Assembly: GCF_008065375.1 (NCBI RefSeq)
Contig: NZ_VJYI01000004.1
Span: forward strand, 558,001-622,000
Source: Nonomuraea sp. SYSU D8015
Lineage (GTDB): Bacteria > Actinomycetota > Actinomycetes > Streptosporangiales > Streptosporangiaceae
Length of the DNA stretch: 64,000 nt
Direction of reading: 5' to 3'
Part shown: positions 44,872-53,756 of the stretch, piece by piece
How positions within the stretch are numbered: the stretch's first letter is position 1
Layout: each line of letters opens with the position of its first letter
Program-made: the position numbers and the translations under genes
The notes under the pieces: generated by a model
Told to the model about the DNA's origin: nothing
Database searches by the model: none
What the model saw: only the letters and a program-made list of their open reading frames with translations

Positions 44872-45933
44872 ATGACCAGTGCCATCGAGCTTGACGACGT
44901 CGTCAAGGAATACCTCTCGCACGGCGAGGTGGTCCAGGCCGTCAAAGGCGTTTCGCTGGACATCGCCGAGGGGGAGTTCTTCTCCCTCCTCGGCCCGTCC
45001 GGCTGCGGCAAGACCACGACCATGAGGATGATCGCCGGCTTCGAGGCCCCGACGAAGGGCCTGGTGAAGCTGCACGGCCAAGACGTGACGAACGTCCCGC
45101 CGAACAAGCGCGACGTCAACATGGTCTTCCAGTCCTACGCGCTCTTCCCGCACATGAGCGTCTGGGACAATGTGGCCTTCGGGCTGAAGCAACGCAAGAC
45201 ACCGCAGGACGAGATCCGGCGGCGGGTCGGCGAGATGCTGGAGATCGTCGACCTCGCCGGCAGGGAGAAGCGCCGGCCGCGCGAGATGTCCGGCGGCCAG
45301 CAGCAGCGCGTGGCCCTGGCCAGGGCCCTGGTCAACCGGCCGCGCGCGCTGCTGCTCGACGAGCCGCTCGGGGCGCTCGACCTCAAGCTGCGCCAGGCCA
45401 TGCAGATCGAGCTCAAGCGCATCCAGCGCGAGGTCGGCATCACGTTCGTGTACGTCACGCACGACCAGAACGAGGCGCTCACCATGAGCGACCGCATCGC
45501 CGTCATGAACGACGGCCTGGTCGAGCAGCTCGCCGGGCCGCGCGAGATCTACGAGCGGCCCGCGACCGCGTTCGTGGCCGGCTTCATCGGCACCTCCAAC
45601 CTGCTCACGGGCGCCGCGACCGGCGGCACGCTCAAGATCAGCGGTGGCCGGGTGATGGTGCCGGGCCAGGACGGCGACGTGACCGTCACCGTCCGCCCCG
45701 AGAAGATCACGATCGGCACGGAGGAGCCTGCGGCCGGGCTGAGCGCCGTCCGCGGGACCGTCGCCGAGGTGGTCTACCTGGGCACCTACAACAGCTACGC
45801 CGTGTCTCTCGCTGACGGGGCCGAGATCACGGTGTTCCAGCAGAACGCGCATGACGCCACGGCCACGGCGGAGCGGGGAGACTCCGTGTGGCTGTCCTGG
45901 CAGGCGCAGCACTCGTACGTGATTGGAAGTTGA
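44872..45933 (+). CDS. potA: Spermidine/putrescine ABC transporter ATPase
   Basis: The 353-residue protein has Walker A GPSGCGKTTTMRMIAG, Q-loop FQSYALFPHMS, the signature MSGGQQQRVALARAL, Walker B LLLDEPLGALD and the switch THDQNEA. A C-terminal TOBE-like regulatory domain (VTVRPEKITIG onward) follows. It powers polyamine uptake with PotB/PotC. ATG 44872 was chosen; GTG 44857, overlapping the previous stop, is also possible, and neither has a clear ribosome-binding site. Confidence 0.93.
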   Translation: MTSAIELDDVVKEYLSHGEVVQAVKGVSLDIAEGEFFSLLGPSGCGKTTTMRMIAGFEAPTKGLVKLHGQDVTNVPPNKRDVNMVFQSYALFPHMSVWDNVAFGLKQRKTPQDEIRRRVGEMLEIVDLAGREKRRPREMSGGQQQRVALARALVNRPRALLLDEPLGALDLKLRQAMQIELKRIQREVGITFVYVTHDQNEALTMSDRIAVMNDGLVEQLAGPREIYERPATAFVAGFIGTSNLLTGAATGGTLKISGGRVMVPGQDGDVTVTVRPEKITIGTEEPAAGLSAVRGTVAEVVYLGTYNSYAVSLADGAEITVFQQNAHDATATAERGDSVWLSWQAQHSYVIGS

Positions 45934-45942
45934 TAGCACCTC

Positions 45943-47142
45943 ATGAACCCCCGTCCTCACCTCCCTCGCCGTGACGCCTTCAGGATCGCCGGGCTCTCCG
46001 CCGCCGGGCTCGCGCTCGCCGCCTGCGGCGTGCAGGGGCAGAAGGCCGCGCCGCCCAAGGCCGACGCCGTCCAGGACTTCTGGTCCAAGCAGACCAAGCA
46101 CGGCAAGGTCGTCTTCGCCAACTGGCCCGAGTACATGCCGGAGGACCAGGCCCCGCTGAAGAAGTTCCAGGAGGCCACCGGCATCTCGTACGAGTACAAA
46201 GAGGTCATCCAGGAGAACGCCGAGTTCTTCGGCAAGGCCGAGCCCGTGCTGCGCGCCGGGCAGTCGCTGGGCTACGACATCGTCGTCATGACCAACGGCA
46301 TCCACCTCCAGAACATGATCCAGCTGGGCTACGCGGTGCCCCTCGACCACTCCAAGCTGCCGAACTTCGCGGCCAACGCCGGGCAGAAGTACAAGGAGCG
46401 CGCCTACGACCCGGGCAACAAGTACACGATCCCGTACACCTCTGGTGTGACCGGGATCGCGTACAACACCGAGCACGTCAAGGAAGACATCACCAGCATC
46501 CAGTCGTTGTTCGACTCCAAGTACAAGGGGCGGGTCGGCATGATGGCCGACGCGCAGGAGATCGCCAACTTCGGCATGTTCGCGCTGGGCATCGACCCGG
46601 AGAAGTCGACCGAGGCGGACTGGCGCAAGGCCGGGGACAAGCTCAAGGAGCAGCGCGACGCCGGACTTGTCCGGAAATATTACGACCAGAGCTATATCGA
46701 CGCCGTGTCCAAGGGCGACGTCTGGCTGACCATGGCCTGGTCGGGCGACGTCTTCCAGCGCCAGCTCGCCGGCGAGCCCGTCAAGTTCGTGGTGCCCGAG
46801 GAGGGCGGCACGATCTGGACCGACAACATGCTCATCCCCAAGGGTGCCGCCAACCCGTTGGACGCGCTCATGCTGATGGACTACCTCTACCAGCCGGCCG
46901 TGGCCGCCGAGCTGGATGAGTTCATCCAGTACGTCACCCCCGTCCCGGCCGTCCAGGACCTGCTCAAGGAGAAGGCCAAGACCGCCGAGGGCGAGGACAA
47001 GAAGGCGCTCGAGGACATGGTCAACAGCCCGCTCATGTTCCCGACCGAGGCCGACTACGCCAAGCTGCGCGGCTACACGCCGCTGGACAACAAGCAGCAG
47101 CAGATCTTCAACCCGATCTTCCAGTCCGTCACCCAGGCATAA
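45943..47142 (+). CDS. potD: Polyamine ABC transporter substrate-binding lipoprotein
   Basis: The 399-residue protein has a twin-arginine and lipoprotein signal (PRRDAFRIAGLSAAGLALAAC), so it is probably exported and anchored by the cysteine. The mature part is a PotD-type binding protein (VVFANWPEYMPEDQAPLKKFQEATGI, GYDIVVMTNGIHLQNMIQLG, WLTMAWSGDVFQ, IPKGAANPLDALMLMDYL). It lies between the ATPase and permease genes. Confidence 0.93.
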   Translation: MNPRPHLPRRDAFRIAGLSAAGLALAACGVQGQKAAPPKADAVQDFWSKQTKHGKVVFANWPEYMPEDQAPLKKFQEATGISYEYKEVIQENAEFFGKAEPVLRAGQSLGYDIVVMTNGIHLQNMIQLGYAVPLDHSKLPNFAANAGQKYKERAYDPGNKYTIPYTSGVTGIAYNTEHVKEDITSIQSLFDSKYKGRVGMMADAQEIANFGMFALGIDPEKSTEADWRKAGDKLKEQRDAGLVRKYYDQSYIDAVSKGDVWLTMAWSGDVFQRQLAGEPVKFVVPEEGGTIWTDNMLIPKGAANPLDALMLMDYLYQPAVAAELDEFIQYVTPVPAVQDLLKEKAKTAEGEDKKALEDMVNSPLMFPTEADYAKLRGYTPLDNKQQQIFNPIFQSVTQA

Positions 47143-47144
47143 CG

Positions 47145-47996
47145 ATGCGGCGGCTCACCCCCTACCTGCTGGCGCTGCCGAGCTGGATGTGGCTGGCGAT
47201 CTTCCTGGTCGTGCCCATGGTCGCGATGGCGTCGGTGTCGCTGCAGACCGGCAACGCCATCGACGGCTTCGCCATGACCTTCAGCTTCTCCAACTACTCG
47301 GACGCGCTCGGCAGGTACAGCACCCAGCTGTTGCGCTCTCTGCTGTACGGCGGGATGGCGACCGCGGCCATGCTGGTGATCGGGTACCCGGTGGCGTACT
47401 GGATCGCCTTCAAGGGCGGCCGGCGCAAGTCGATGTACCTGTTCCTGATCCTGCTGCCGTTCTTCGTGTCGTTCGTGCTGCGGACGATCTCGTGGAACTT
47501 CCTGCTGTCGGACAACGGGATCCTGTTCGGCACGCTGAAGGGCTGGGGGCTGCTGCCTGACGACTTCCACGTGCTCGCCACCGCGTTCGCCGTAGTAGGC
47601 GGGCTCACGTACAACTTCCTGCCGTTCATGATCCTGCCGATCTACGTGGCGCTGGAGCGGGTGGACCCGCGGGTGGTGGAGGCCGCGCAGGACCTGTACG
47701 CCACCCGCGCGGCGGCCTTCCGCCGCGTGGTGCTGCCGCTGTCGCTGCCGGGGGTTTTCGCCGGGGTGCTGATGACGTTCGTCCCGGCCACGGCGGACCC
47801 GATCAACGCGGCGATCCTCGGCGGGACCGCCAACACCATGATCGGCAACATCATCCAGACCGAATACCTCACCAACCTCAACTACCCGACCGCCTCGGCG
47901 CTGTCGTTCACGCTGATGGCGGTGCTGCTCGTGGGCATCTTCGTCTACGCCCGGGCGCTCGGCACCGAGAACGTCCTCGAGGCGGCCGCGCGATGA
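47145..47996 (+). CDS. potB: Polyamine ABC transporter permease, first subunit
   Basis: The 283-residue permease has six membrane helices (YLLALPSWMWLAIFLVVPMV at the start) and the coupling EAA loop VVEAAQDLYATRAAAFRRVVLPLSLPG. It pairs with the next gene. The start is two bases after the potD stop, and its stop overlaps potC by four bases. Confidence 0.93.
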   Translation: MRRLTPYLLALPSWMWLAIFLVVPMVAMASVSLQTGNAIDGFAMTFSFSNYSDALGRYSTQLLRSLLYGGMATAAMLVIGYPVAYWIAFKGGRRKSMYLFLILLPFFVSFVLRTISWNFLLSDNGILFGTLKGWGLLPDDFHVLATAFAVVGGLTYNFLPFMILPIYVALERVDPRVVEAAQDLYATRAAAFRRVVLPLSLPGVFAGVLMTFVPATADPINAAILGGTANTMIGNIIQTEYLTNLNYPTASALSFTLMAVLLVGIFVYARALGTENVLEAAAR

Positions 47997-48778
47997 GGGG
48001 GACGAGGCTCGGCGACAAGCTGCTGCACATCTACACCTGGCTGATCATCGTCTGGCTGTCGTCGCCGATCGCCGTGATGATCCTGTTCGGCTTCAACGAC
48101 AAGAAGAGCAAGTCCAACACCTCGTGGCAGGGCTTCACGCTGCGGTGGTACGCCGAGCTCTTCGACATCTCCGACCTGACCGTGGCGCTGCGCAACTCGC
48201 TCGTCATCGCCGCGGTCAGCACGATCATCACGGTCGTGATCGGCACCATGCTCGGGCTGGCGCTCGGCCGGCACCGCTTCCGCGGCAAGGGCGTCACGAA
48301 CTTCCTGGTCTTCGCCGCCATCTCCACGCCCGAGCTGGTCATGGGCGCGTCGTTGCTGTCGTTGTTCGTCTCCGGGAACGTGCCGCGCGACGCCAACACG
48401 ATCATCATCTCCCACGTGCTGTTCTCGCTGTCGTTCGTGGTGGTCACGGTGCGGGCGCGGGTGGTCACCCTCGACCCGTCGCTGGAGGAGGCCGCCAGGG
48501 ACCTCGGCGCCACGGCGTGGGGCACGTTCCGGCAGGTCACGCTGCCGTCGATCATGCCGGGCGTGATGGCCGGGGCCATGCTGTCGTTCGCGCTGTCCGT
48601 CGACGACTACGTGGTCACCAGCTTCGTCAACGGGTCCACGGTCACCTTCCCGCTGTGGATCGTGGGCGCGGTTAAAACGGGAATCCCACCGCAGGTCAAC
48701 GTCATGGGTACGCTGATCTTCGGCATTGGGGTGCTGATCGCGATCGGGAACGCGGTCGCGGCGCGGCGCCGAACCTAA
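47993..48778 (+). CDS. potC: Polyamine ABC transporter permease, second subunit
   Basis: The 261-residue permease has six helices and the EAA loop LEEAARDLGATAWGTFRQVTLPSIMPGV. The extracellular segment FGFNDKKSKSNTSWQGFTLRWYAELF is typical of PotC. The stop is 24 bases before the oxidase start, so all five genes from the aldehyde dehydrogenase on probably form one transcript. Confidence 0.93.
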   Translation: MRGTRLGDKLLHIYTWLIIVWLSSPIAVMILFGFNDKKSKSNTSWQGFTLRWYAELFDISDLTVALRNSLVIAAVSTIITVVIGTMLGLALGRHRFRGKGVTNFLVFAAISTPELVMGASLLSLFVSGNVPRDANTIIISHVLFSLSFVVVTVRARVVTLDPSLEEAARDLGATAWGTFRQVTLPSIMPGVMAGAMLSFALSVDDYVVTSFVNGSTVTFPLWIVGAVKTGIPPQVNVMGTLIFGIGVLIAIGNAVAARRRT

Positions 48779-48802
48779 AACACTTGTAGGGAAGTGGGAT
48801 TT

Positions 48803-50197
48803 GTGGATCCGCTGAAGGCTCTTGCTGATGCGGAGCGCAAGCCGTACTGGCTGGACAGCCCGGCCAGACCCGAGCCGCGACCGCGGCTCATCGGAAACAC
48901 GACCGCCGACCTGGTCGTCGTCGGAGGAGGATTCTCAGGGCTGTGGACCGCCCTGATGGCCAAGGAACGCGACCCGTCGCTCGACGTCGTCCTGCTCGAA
49001 GGGCGCAGGATCGGCTGGGCGGCCACCGGCCGCAACGGCGGGTTCTGCATGGCGACCCTCACCCACGGCCTGGCCAACGGGCTGGAGCGGTGGCCGGACG
49101 AGATCGACCGGCTGGAACGCATGGGGGTCGACAACCTCGACGAGATCGAGCGCACGCTGGAGCGCCACGACATCGACTGCTCGTTCGAGCGGACCGGGGA
49201 GCTGCACGTGGCCACCGAGCCGTGGCAGCTCGACGGGCTCCATGAGCACCTCGACCTGATCTCCGAGCTCGGGCTCGACTACCTGCCCCTGGACCAGGAG
49301 CAGGTGCGGGCCGAGGTCGACTCCCCGACCTATCTCGGCGGGCTCTGGGAGCGCAGCGGGTGCGCCATGCTCGACCCGGCGCGGCTGGCGTGGGGGCTCC
49401 GGAAGGCGTGCCTGCGGCTCGGCGTGCGCGTCCACGAACGCAGCCCCGTCCGCTCCCTGCGCGACGACGGCCCGATGATCGAGCTCCGCACCCCGCACGG
49501 CACGGTCACCGCCCCCAAGGTGGCGCTCGGCACCGGGGGTTTCCCGCCGCTGCTGCGGCGGCTCAAGCACTTCGTGGTCCCCGTGTACGACTACGCGCTC
49601 ATGACCGAACCCCTGACGGACGCGCAGCTCGCCGAGGTCGGCTGGCGCAACCGGCAGGGCGTCGGCGACTCCGGCAACCGGTTCCACTACTACCGGCTGA
49701 CCGACGACAACCGGATCCTGTGGGGCGGCTACGACGCCGTCTACTACAACGGGGGGCTGGTCAAGCCGGAGTACGACCAGCGCGACGAGACGTTCGTGAC
49801 GCTCGCCCGGCATTTCTACGACACGTTCCCGCAGCTGGCCGAGGTGCGCTTCACGCACCGGTGGGGCGGGGTGATCGACACCTGCAGCCGGTTCAGCGCC
49901 TTCTACGGGCAGGCGCACGGCGGGCGGCTGGTCTACGCGATCGGCTACACCGGCATGGGCGTCGGGGCCACCAGGTTCGGGGCGAACGTCATGCTCGATC
50001 TGTTGTCGGGCGAGCGTACCGAGCGTACCGAGCTGCGGATGGTCAAGGAGAAGCCGATCCCGTTCCCGCCCGAGCCGGTGCGGTCGGGGGTCATCCAGTT
50101 CACCCGCTGGTCGATCGCCCAGGCCGATCAGCACCAGGGCAAGCGCAACCTGTGGCTGCGCACGCTGGACCGGATGGGCCTGGGATTCGATTCCTGA
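48803..50197 (+). CDS. FAD-dependent amine oxidase (PuuB/DAO family)
   Basis: The 464-residue protein has the FAD motif ADLVVVGGGFSGLWTALMAKE, the GWAATGRNGGFC active-site region and the C-terminal GYTGMGVGATRFGANVMLDLL of the DAO family. Close relatives oxidise gamma-glutamylputrescine or putrescine itself, producing the aldehyde used by the dehydrogenase gene upstream. GTG 48803 was chosen because AGGGAAG lies eight bases upstream; GTG 48794 has no usable spacing. It is the last gene of the putrescine locus. Confidence 0.9.
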   Translation: MDPLKALADAERKPYWLDSPARPEPRPRLIGNTTADLVVVGGGFSGLWTALMAKERDPSLDVVLLEGRRIGWAATGRNGGFCMATLTHGLANGLERWPDEIDRLERMGVDNLDEIERTLERHDIDCSFERTGELHVATEPWQLDGLHEHLDLISELGLDYLPLDQEQVRAEVDSPTYLGGLWERSGCAMLDPARLAWGLRKACLRLGVRVHERSPVRSLRDDGPMIELRTPHGTVTAPKVALGTGGFPPLLRRLKHFVVPVYDYALMTEPLTDAQLAEVGWRNRQGVGDSGNRFHYYRLTDDNRILWGGYDAVYYNGGLVKPEYDQRDETFVTLARHFYDTFPQLAEVRFTHRWGGVIDTCSRFSAFYGQAHGGRLVYAIGYTGMGVGATRFGANVMLDLLSGERTERTELRMVKEKPIPFPPEPVRSGVIQFTRWSIAQADQHQGKRNLWLRTLDRMGLGFDS

Positions 50198-50248
50198 CCT
50201 GAGGGCATGATGCTGCCAGCCCCCGAGTGAGATCACGGGGGTTGGCGC

Positions 50249-51160
50249 ATGCGTGCGAAGTGTCTGACGTCGTGGCTCGGCCTGGCGCTCGCGGCCGGGT
50301 GCGGGGTCGAGCAGGCTCCGGTCGTGCCCGTTGCCGGGAAACCGCCGGTCAAAGTGGCGCGATGTTTCCTGAAATATCGGGACATGAGGGCGGGGGAGGT
50401 GGCGCGGGCGCGACTGACGCGGGACGTTTCCCAATATCTCAGCCGACGCCCGGGCCGGATCGTCTACGCGGCCCTCGACCTGGTCACCGGCGTCGAGCTG
50501 GGACAGGGAAAACACGACCAGGACCTGATCACCGCCAGCGGCGCCAAGGTGGACATCGTCATGGCGCTGCTGGCCCGCCGGAGCGGCGGGCTGGACGAGG
50601 ACGAGCAGGACCTGGCGGCCCGCATGATCACAGAAAGTGACAACCACGCGGCGGACGCGATGTGGTCCCGCGTCGGCGGTGGCGGCGGCATGAGCGCCTT
50701 CTACGACCGGGCGGGCCTGCGGGAGACCACGCCGGGGCCGAGCAAGTTCTGGGGCGGCACCACGACCAGTCCCGCCGACCGCATCCGCCTCCTGAAACTG
50801 CTGATCACGGGCGGCAAGGGCCTGAGCACCGCCGATCGGCGGCTGGTGCTGGGGTTGATGGGCCGGGTGCAGCGGGATCAGGCCTGGGGCGTGAGCGCCG
50901 CCGCCCGTCCCGGGGATCGGGTGGCGCTGAAGAACGGCTGGACGCCGCGGCCGTTCATCCACAACACGTGGGCCGTCACCAGTTACGGCAGGATCGTGGG
51001 TCCCGGCCGCGACCTGTTGCTGTCGGTGCAGACGGACCGCCAGCCGGGGGAGGGCGCCGGCATGGAGACCATCGAAGGGATCGCCAGAATGATCGGCTCC
51101 CGCCTCCACACCCTGTCCCCAATGATCAGCCGCCCCTGCCCCACCAGCCCCATCGCCTGA
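50249..51160 (+). CDS. Beta-lactamase-fold serine hydrolase, probable lipoprotein
   Basis: The 303-residue protein has a lipobox (LGLALAAGC) and a class A beta-lactamase-type fold: S-x-x-K in TASGAKVDIVMALL, the SDN motif in ITESDNHAAD, and KNG in ALKNGW replacing KTG. A class A omega-loop ExxLN is not visible. It could be a penicillin-binding protein-like transpeptidase/carboxypeptidase or a weak beta-lactamase. Function cannot be settled by sequence alone. Neighbouring genes are unrelated. Confidence 0.8.
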   Translation: MRAKCLTSWLGLALAAGCGVEQAPVVPVAGKPPVKVARCFLKYRDMRAGEVARARLTRDVSQYLSRRPGRIVYAALDLVTGVELGQGKHDQDLITASGAKVDIVMALLARRSGGLDEDEQDLAARMITESDNHAADAMWSRVGGGGGMSAFYDRAGLRETTPGPSKFWGGTTTSPADRIRLLKLLITGGKGLSTADRRLVLGLMGRVQRDQAWGVSAAARPGDRVALKNGWTPRPFIHNTWAVTSYGRIVGPGRDLLLSVQTDRQPGEGAGMETIEGIARMIGSRLHTLSPMISRPCPTSPIA

Positions 51161-51218
51161 CCACCCGGCCCCCGCTCTCCTAAAGGCGAGCGCACATCCG
51201 GTGACGAGCACAGAAAGG

Positions 51219-51644
51219 TCATACCTTCTTGACCACGATCGTGTCCGGGACGAGCCTCTCCAGGTCGTCTACGTCCGAGGTGAAGACGGTGACCTGCCCC
51301 TTCTGCTGTCGCGCGATGACGGCGAGCACGGCGTCGATCGCGTACTTGTGGCCGTGTAGCTTGGCGTCGGCCAGGAGCCGGCGGGCCTCGCGGGCATGGT
51401 CCTTCCCGATGTCGGCAACGTTGAGCCGGGAGAGCACCCAGTCCCAGCGTTGCTCGGTGATCCTGCCGTCGTATGCCTCGACCACCGTCATCGGAGACGT
51501 CACCACCTCCGCCTGGCCCCGGGCGGCGAGGTCGAGCCAGGCGATCATTTTCCGGTCGCCCCGCACAGCCAGGGACAAGGCCTCGCAGTCGAGCACGAAG
51601 ATCCGCAGCGGTGGCTGCCCGTGCTCACCGGTTCGCTTGCTCAC
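51219..51644 (-). CDS. PIN-domain toxin (VapC-like)
   Basis: The 141-residue PIN protein carries the acidic residues: IFVLDCEALSLAV, TVVEAYDG, KYAIDAVLAVIARQ and VFTSDVDDLERL, with Asp/Glu spaced as in VapC RNases. Such toxins cleave tRNA or rRNA when free of the antitoxin. It overlaps the antitoxin gene (GTGA), as in type II toxin-antitoxin operons. The GTG start is at the end of the antitoxin. Confidence 0.88.
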   Translation of the reverse strand: MSKRTGEHGQPPLRIFVLDCEALSLAVRGDRKMIAWLDLAARGQAEVVTSPMTVVEAYDGRITEQRWDWVLSRLNVADIGKDHAREARRLLADAKLHGHKYAIDAVLAVIARQQKGQVTVFTSDVDDLERLVPDTIVVKKV

Positions 51645-51919
51645 GCAGCCTCTCCTGCGTTGCGCTTTCCGCCGGCGCGGCGGCGCTCGTGCTCGGCGTC
51701 GAGATCGTCCAGCTCTTCGATCGCTGCCGCGCGCTCGTCTTCGGTGACCGGCCCGTACTCTTCCTCCAGCCAGTCCACCAGTTCGAGCAACCGGTCCCGG
51801 TCACGCTTGAAGCGCAACGCCTCGGCGACGTACGCCGACAGGCCCCGCTCCGCCGCCTCAGCGCGGATCTCGTCGAGAAGTTCCTCGGGGATCGTCACCG
51901 TTACCTTCTTAGTCGCCAT
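51641..51919 (-). CDS. Ribbon-helix-helix antitoxin partner
   Basis: The 92-residue protein begins MATKKVTVTIPEELLDEIRAEAAERGLSAYVAEALRF, an RHH/CopG-like DNA-binding domain, with an acidic C-terminal helix (WLEEEYGPVTEDERAAAIEELDDLDAEHERR) fit to wrap the PIN toxin. It precedes the toxin with a four-base overlap. An upstream ATG at 51931 would add four residues. Direct repeats over its start suggest autoregulation. Confidence 0.85.
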   Translation of the reverse strand: MATKKVTVTIPEELLDEIRAEAAERGLSAYVAEALRFKRDRDRLLELVDWLEEEYGPVTEDERAAAIEELDDLDAEHERRRAGGKRNAGEAA

Positions 51920-51934
51920 ACTAGAGACCATACT
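51916..51934. promoter_or_regulatory. Direct repeat over the antitoxin start
   Basis: CCATACT occurs twice (51916-51922 and 51928-51934) with a 12-bp period, overlapping the antitoxin start codon region. RHH antitoxins commonly bind such repeats to repress their own operon. Confidence 0.5.
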
Positions 51935-52426
51935 CCAGGTATCAGCCTCCTTACCAGCGCTTCAGTGCGCTTTCGCTGTCCGCCAACCACGATCGCCACT
52001 CGGATTGACCCTCCAGCGCTGCGAGACACAGCCGGTCGTCGGTTCCGCCGGATAGGCATCGCTACCTCTCTCGGCAACCATGTGATGGCCCGATGGGCTT
52101 CCGCGCTCGTACGGCTGACGCCGAAGCGTGGACCTGGCTCTGCTCGTTCCGCGGCTGGACGCGTTGACACCCGACAAGAACACCTGATCCATCCGCCTCC
52201 GGCGCCCGCTGCTTGAGATCAGCACATCGGACGCGGCCCAGCTCACGCACGAACTCGGAGGTGCAGCCCGCGAACCCGCTTCGGTGATCCCGGGTTACCT
52301 GTCCTCCATCCGCCCGGTACGGCAGGCATCTCACCCCTGATCGGACCGTGAGGTATTCCTGGTCCCTGCGAGGGTCGAGTATCGGCCCTCTGGCGAGGTC
52401 GATCAAAAAATTGCACAATTGCCTCC
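51935..52426. other. Intergenic region upstream of the HNH gene
   Basis: No supported gene lies in these ~490 bases. Open frames have no recognisable motifs. The end is AT-rich (a run TCAAAAAATTG near 52404-52414), consistent with the promoter of the HNH gene. Confidence 0.45.
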
Positions 52427-53359
52427 GTGAAGGCGTACGTCGGGATAACTGACGCAAGTTGGTACCGGTTCCTCTTCGCGCGCCCGACAATCACAGAGGT
52501 CAACTTCTGGCGTCCCTCCAGCGGTCGCGAATTCCGTGCGCTCGACCATGGCGAACCGTTCTTCTTCAAAACCCACCACCCGCACAACCGCGTGGTCGGT
52601 GGCGGCTTCTTCAGCGGCTTTGCGCCCCTTCGCGTCTCGGAGGCATGGGAGTTCTTCGGGGAGGGCAACGGCGCTGCGAGCCGTGTCGAGTTACGCCACC
52701 AGGTCGGACGGTACCGCAGCCGGCCAATGACCCCCGAGGAGGACCCGGTCATCGGGTGCGTCATCATCCGCGACGTCTTCTTCTTCCATGAGGACCGCAT
52801 CGCCGGACCGCCGCCGAACTTCGCGCCCAATATCGTGCAAGGTAAGAGCTACGACTTGGCCGTCCACCCGGCCGCCGCCTACTTCCATGATCTGCTGAAC
52901 AGGATCGGAATCAGTGGGGACATCGATTTGTCCGAGCCGTGGCATCGCGGCGGGCCCGTCTACGGCGATCCTCGGCTAGCCCCGCGTAGGCTCGGCCAGC
53001 AGGCCTTCCAGGCCGTGGTCCTGCATGCGTACGAACGCCGATGCGCGATCACTGGCGACCGGATCCGGCCGGTCCTGCAGGCGGCCCACATCCGCCCGGT
53101 CGCGGCGGGCGGCGAACATCGACTGGACAACGGGCTACTCGTCCGGTCGGATGTGCACACGCTGTTCGATCGCGGCTACCTGGCGATCGATCCCAAGCAC
53201 CGACTGCTGGTCAGCCCGAGACTGCGTGAGGAGTTCGGGAACGGCGAGGAGTTCTACCGCCGGGCCGGACAGGAGATCAACGTTCCGGACCGACCTCGGG
53301 ACCGGCCGAATCGCGAGGCACTCGAGTGGCACCTCGATGAGGTGTTCCTCAGTACGTAG
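52427..53359 (+). CDS. HNH restriction-type endonuclease with N-terminal base-reader-like domain
   Basis: The 310-residue protein has two parts. Residues ~1-150 (KAYVGITDASWYRFL, TEVNFWRPSSG, GEPFFFKTHHPHNRVVGGGFFSGFAPL) resemble the EVE/PUA-like domain of COG3440 restriction proteins. The C-terminal HNH nuclease has C-x-I-T-G, AAHIRPVAAGGEH, DNGLLVRSDVHTLFDRGYLAI and the conserved His/Asn residues. This suggests a modification-dependent (type IV-like) nuclease acting on modified foreign DNA, an inference from domain architecture. GTG 52427 starts the conserved region. It lies in a run of nuclease and toxin genes. Confidence 0.82.
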   Translation: MKAYVGITDASWYRFLFARPTITEVNFWRPSSGREFRALDHGEPFFFKTHHPHNRVVGGGFFSGFAPLRVSEAWEFFGEGNGAASRVELRHQVGRYRSRPMTPEEDPVIGCVIIRDVFFFHEDRIAGPPPNFAPNIVQGKSYDLAVHPAAAYFHDLLNRIGISGDIDLSEPWHRGGPVYGDPRLAPRRLGQQAFQAVVLHAYERRCAITGDRIRPVLQAAHIRPVAAGGEHRLDNGLLVRSDVHTLFDRGYLAIDPKHRLLVSPRLREEFGNGEEFYRRAGQEINVPDRPRDRPNREALEWHLDEVFLST

Positions 53360-53756
53360 GCCGAATGCACGGTATGCGAACACCCGGAATGGATGAACCC
53401 ACGCGGAACGTGGCCCACCAGCCAGAAGCGGTCCTGACTCCGGACTCGTGCGCTGGCTTGTCCAACTTAGCCGCACCTTGAGGACGAGTTCTCCCCTTAC
53501 AAATGCGCGCAGCGCCGGCAAGTTGACCGAGCTGCGGTGCGAACGCTTCGGCTCCGTGCACGATAAGAAACTGCAGGTCGAATTATGGCGAAGCCTCCCG
53601 GTCACGCACGAGTTGCTGCGTGGCAATGCCTGCGATCTGGGCGGCAGGCAGGTACGCCCACTCCCGTGGAGCCCAATCGACAGCGCCCAGCAGGGTCGTA
53701 CGGCCGGGCTTTTGTCGATGGACCGGTTTATGGTCAGAGCGGACATCGGAGTAGAA
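53360..53756. other. Spacer between the HNH and PD-(D/E)xK genes
   Basis: No convincing gene lies in these 397 bases. On the minus strand a ~50-codon stretch ending at 53583 reads GRTTLLGAVDWAPREWAYLP and is protein-like but has no clear start, so it is recorded only as a possible remnant. GGAG at 53748-53751 precedes the next gene. Confidence 0.4.

Noticed and set aside
48935..51211. 758-codon minus-strand frame
   Set aside because: It lies opposite the FAD oxidase and serine hydrolase genes, both with full family motifs, and is Arg/Pro/Gln-rich low complexity.
53583..53740. Small minus-strand gene reading LLGAVDWAPREWAYLP
   Set aside because: It is protein-like but lacks a supported start and overlaps the upstream frame of the nuclease gene; kept only as a possible remnant.
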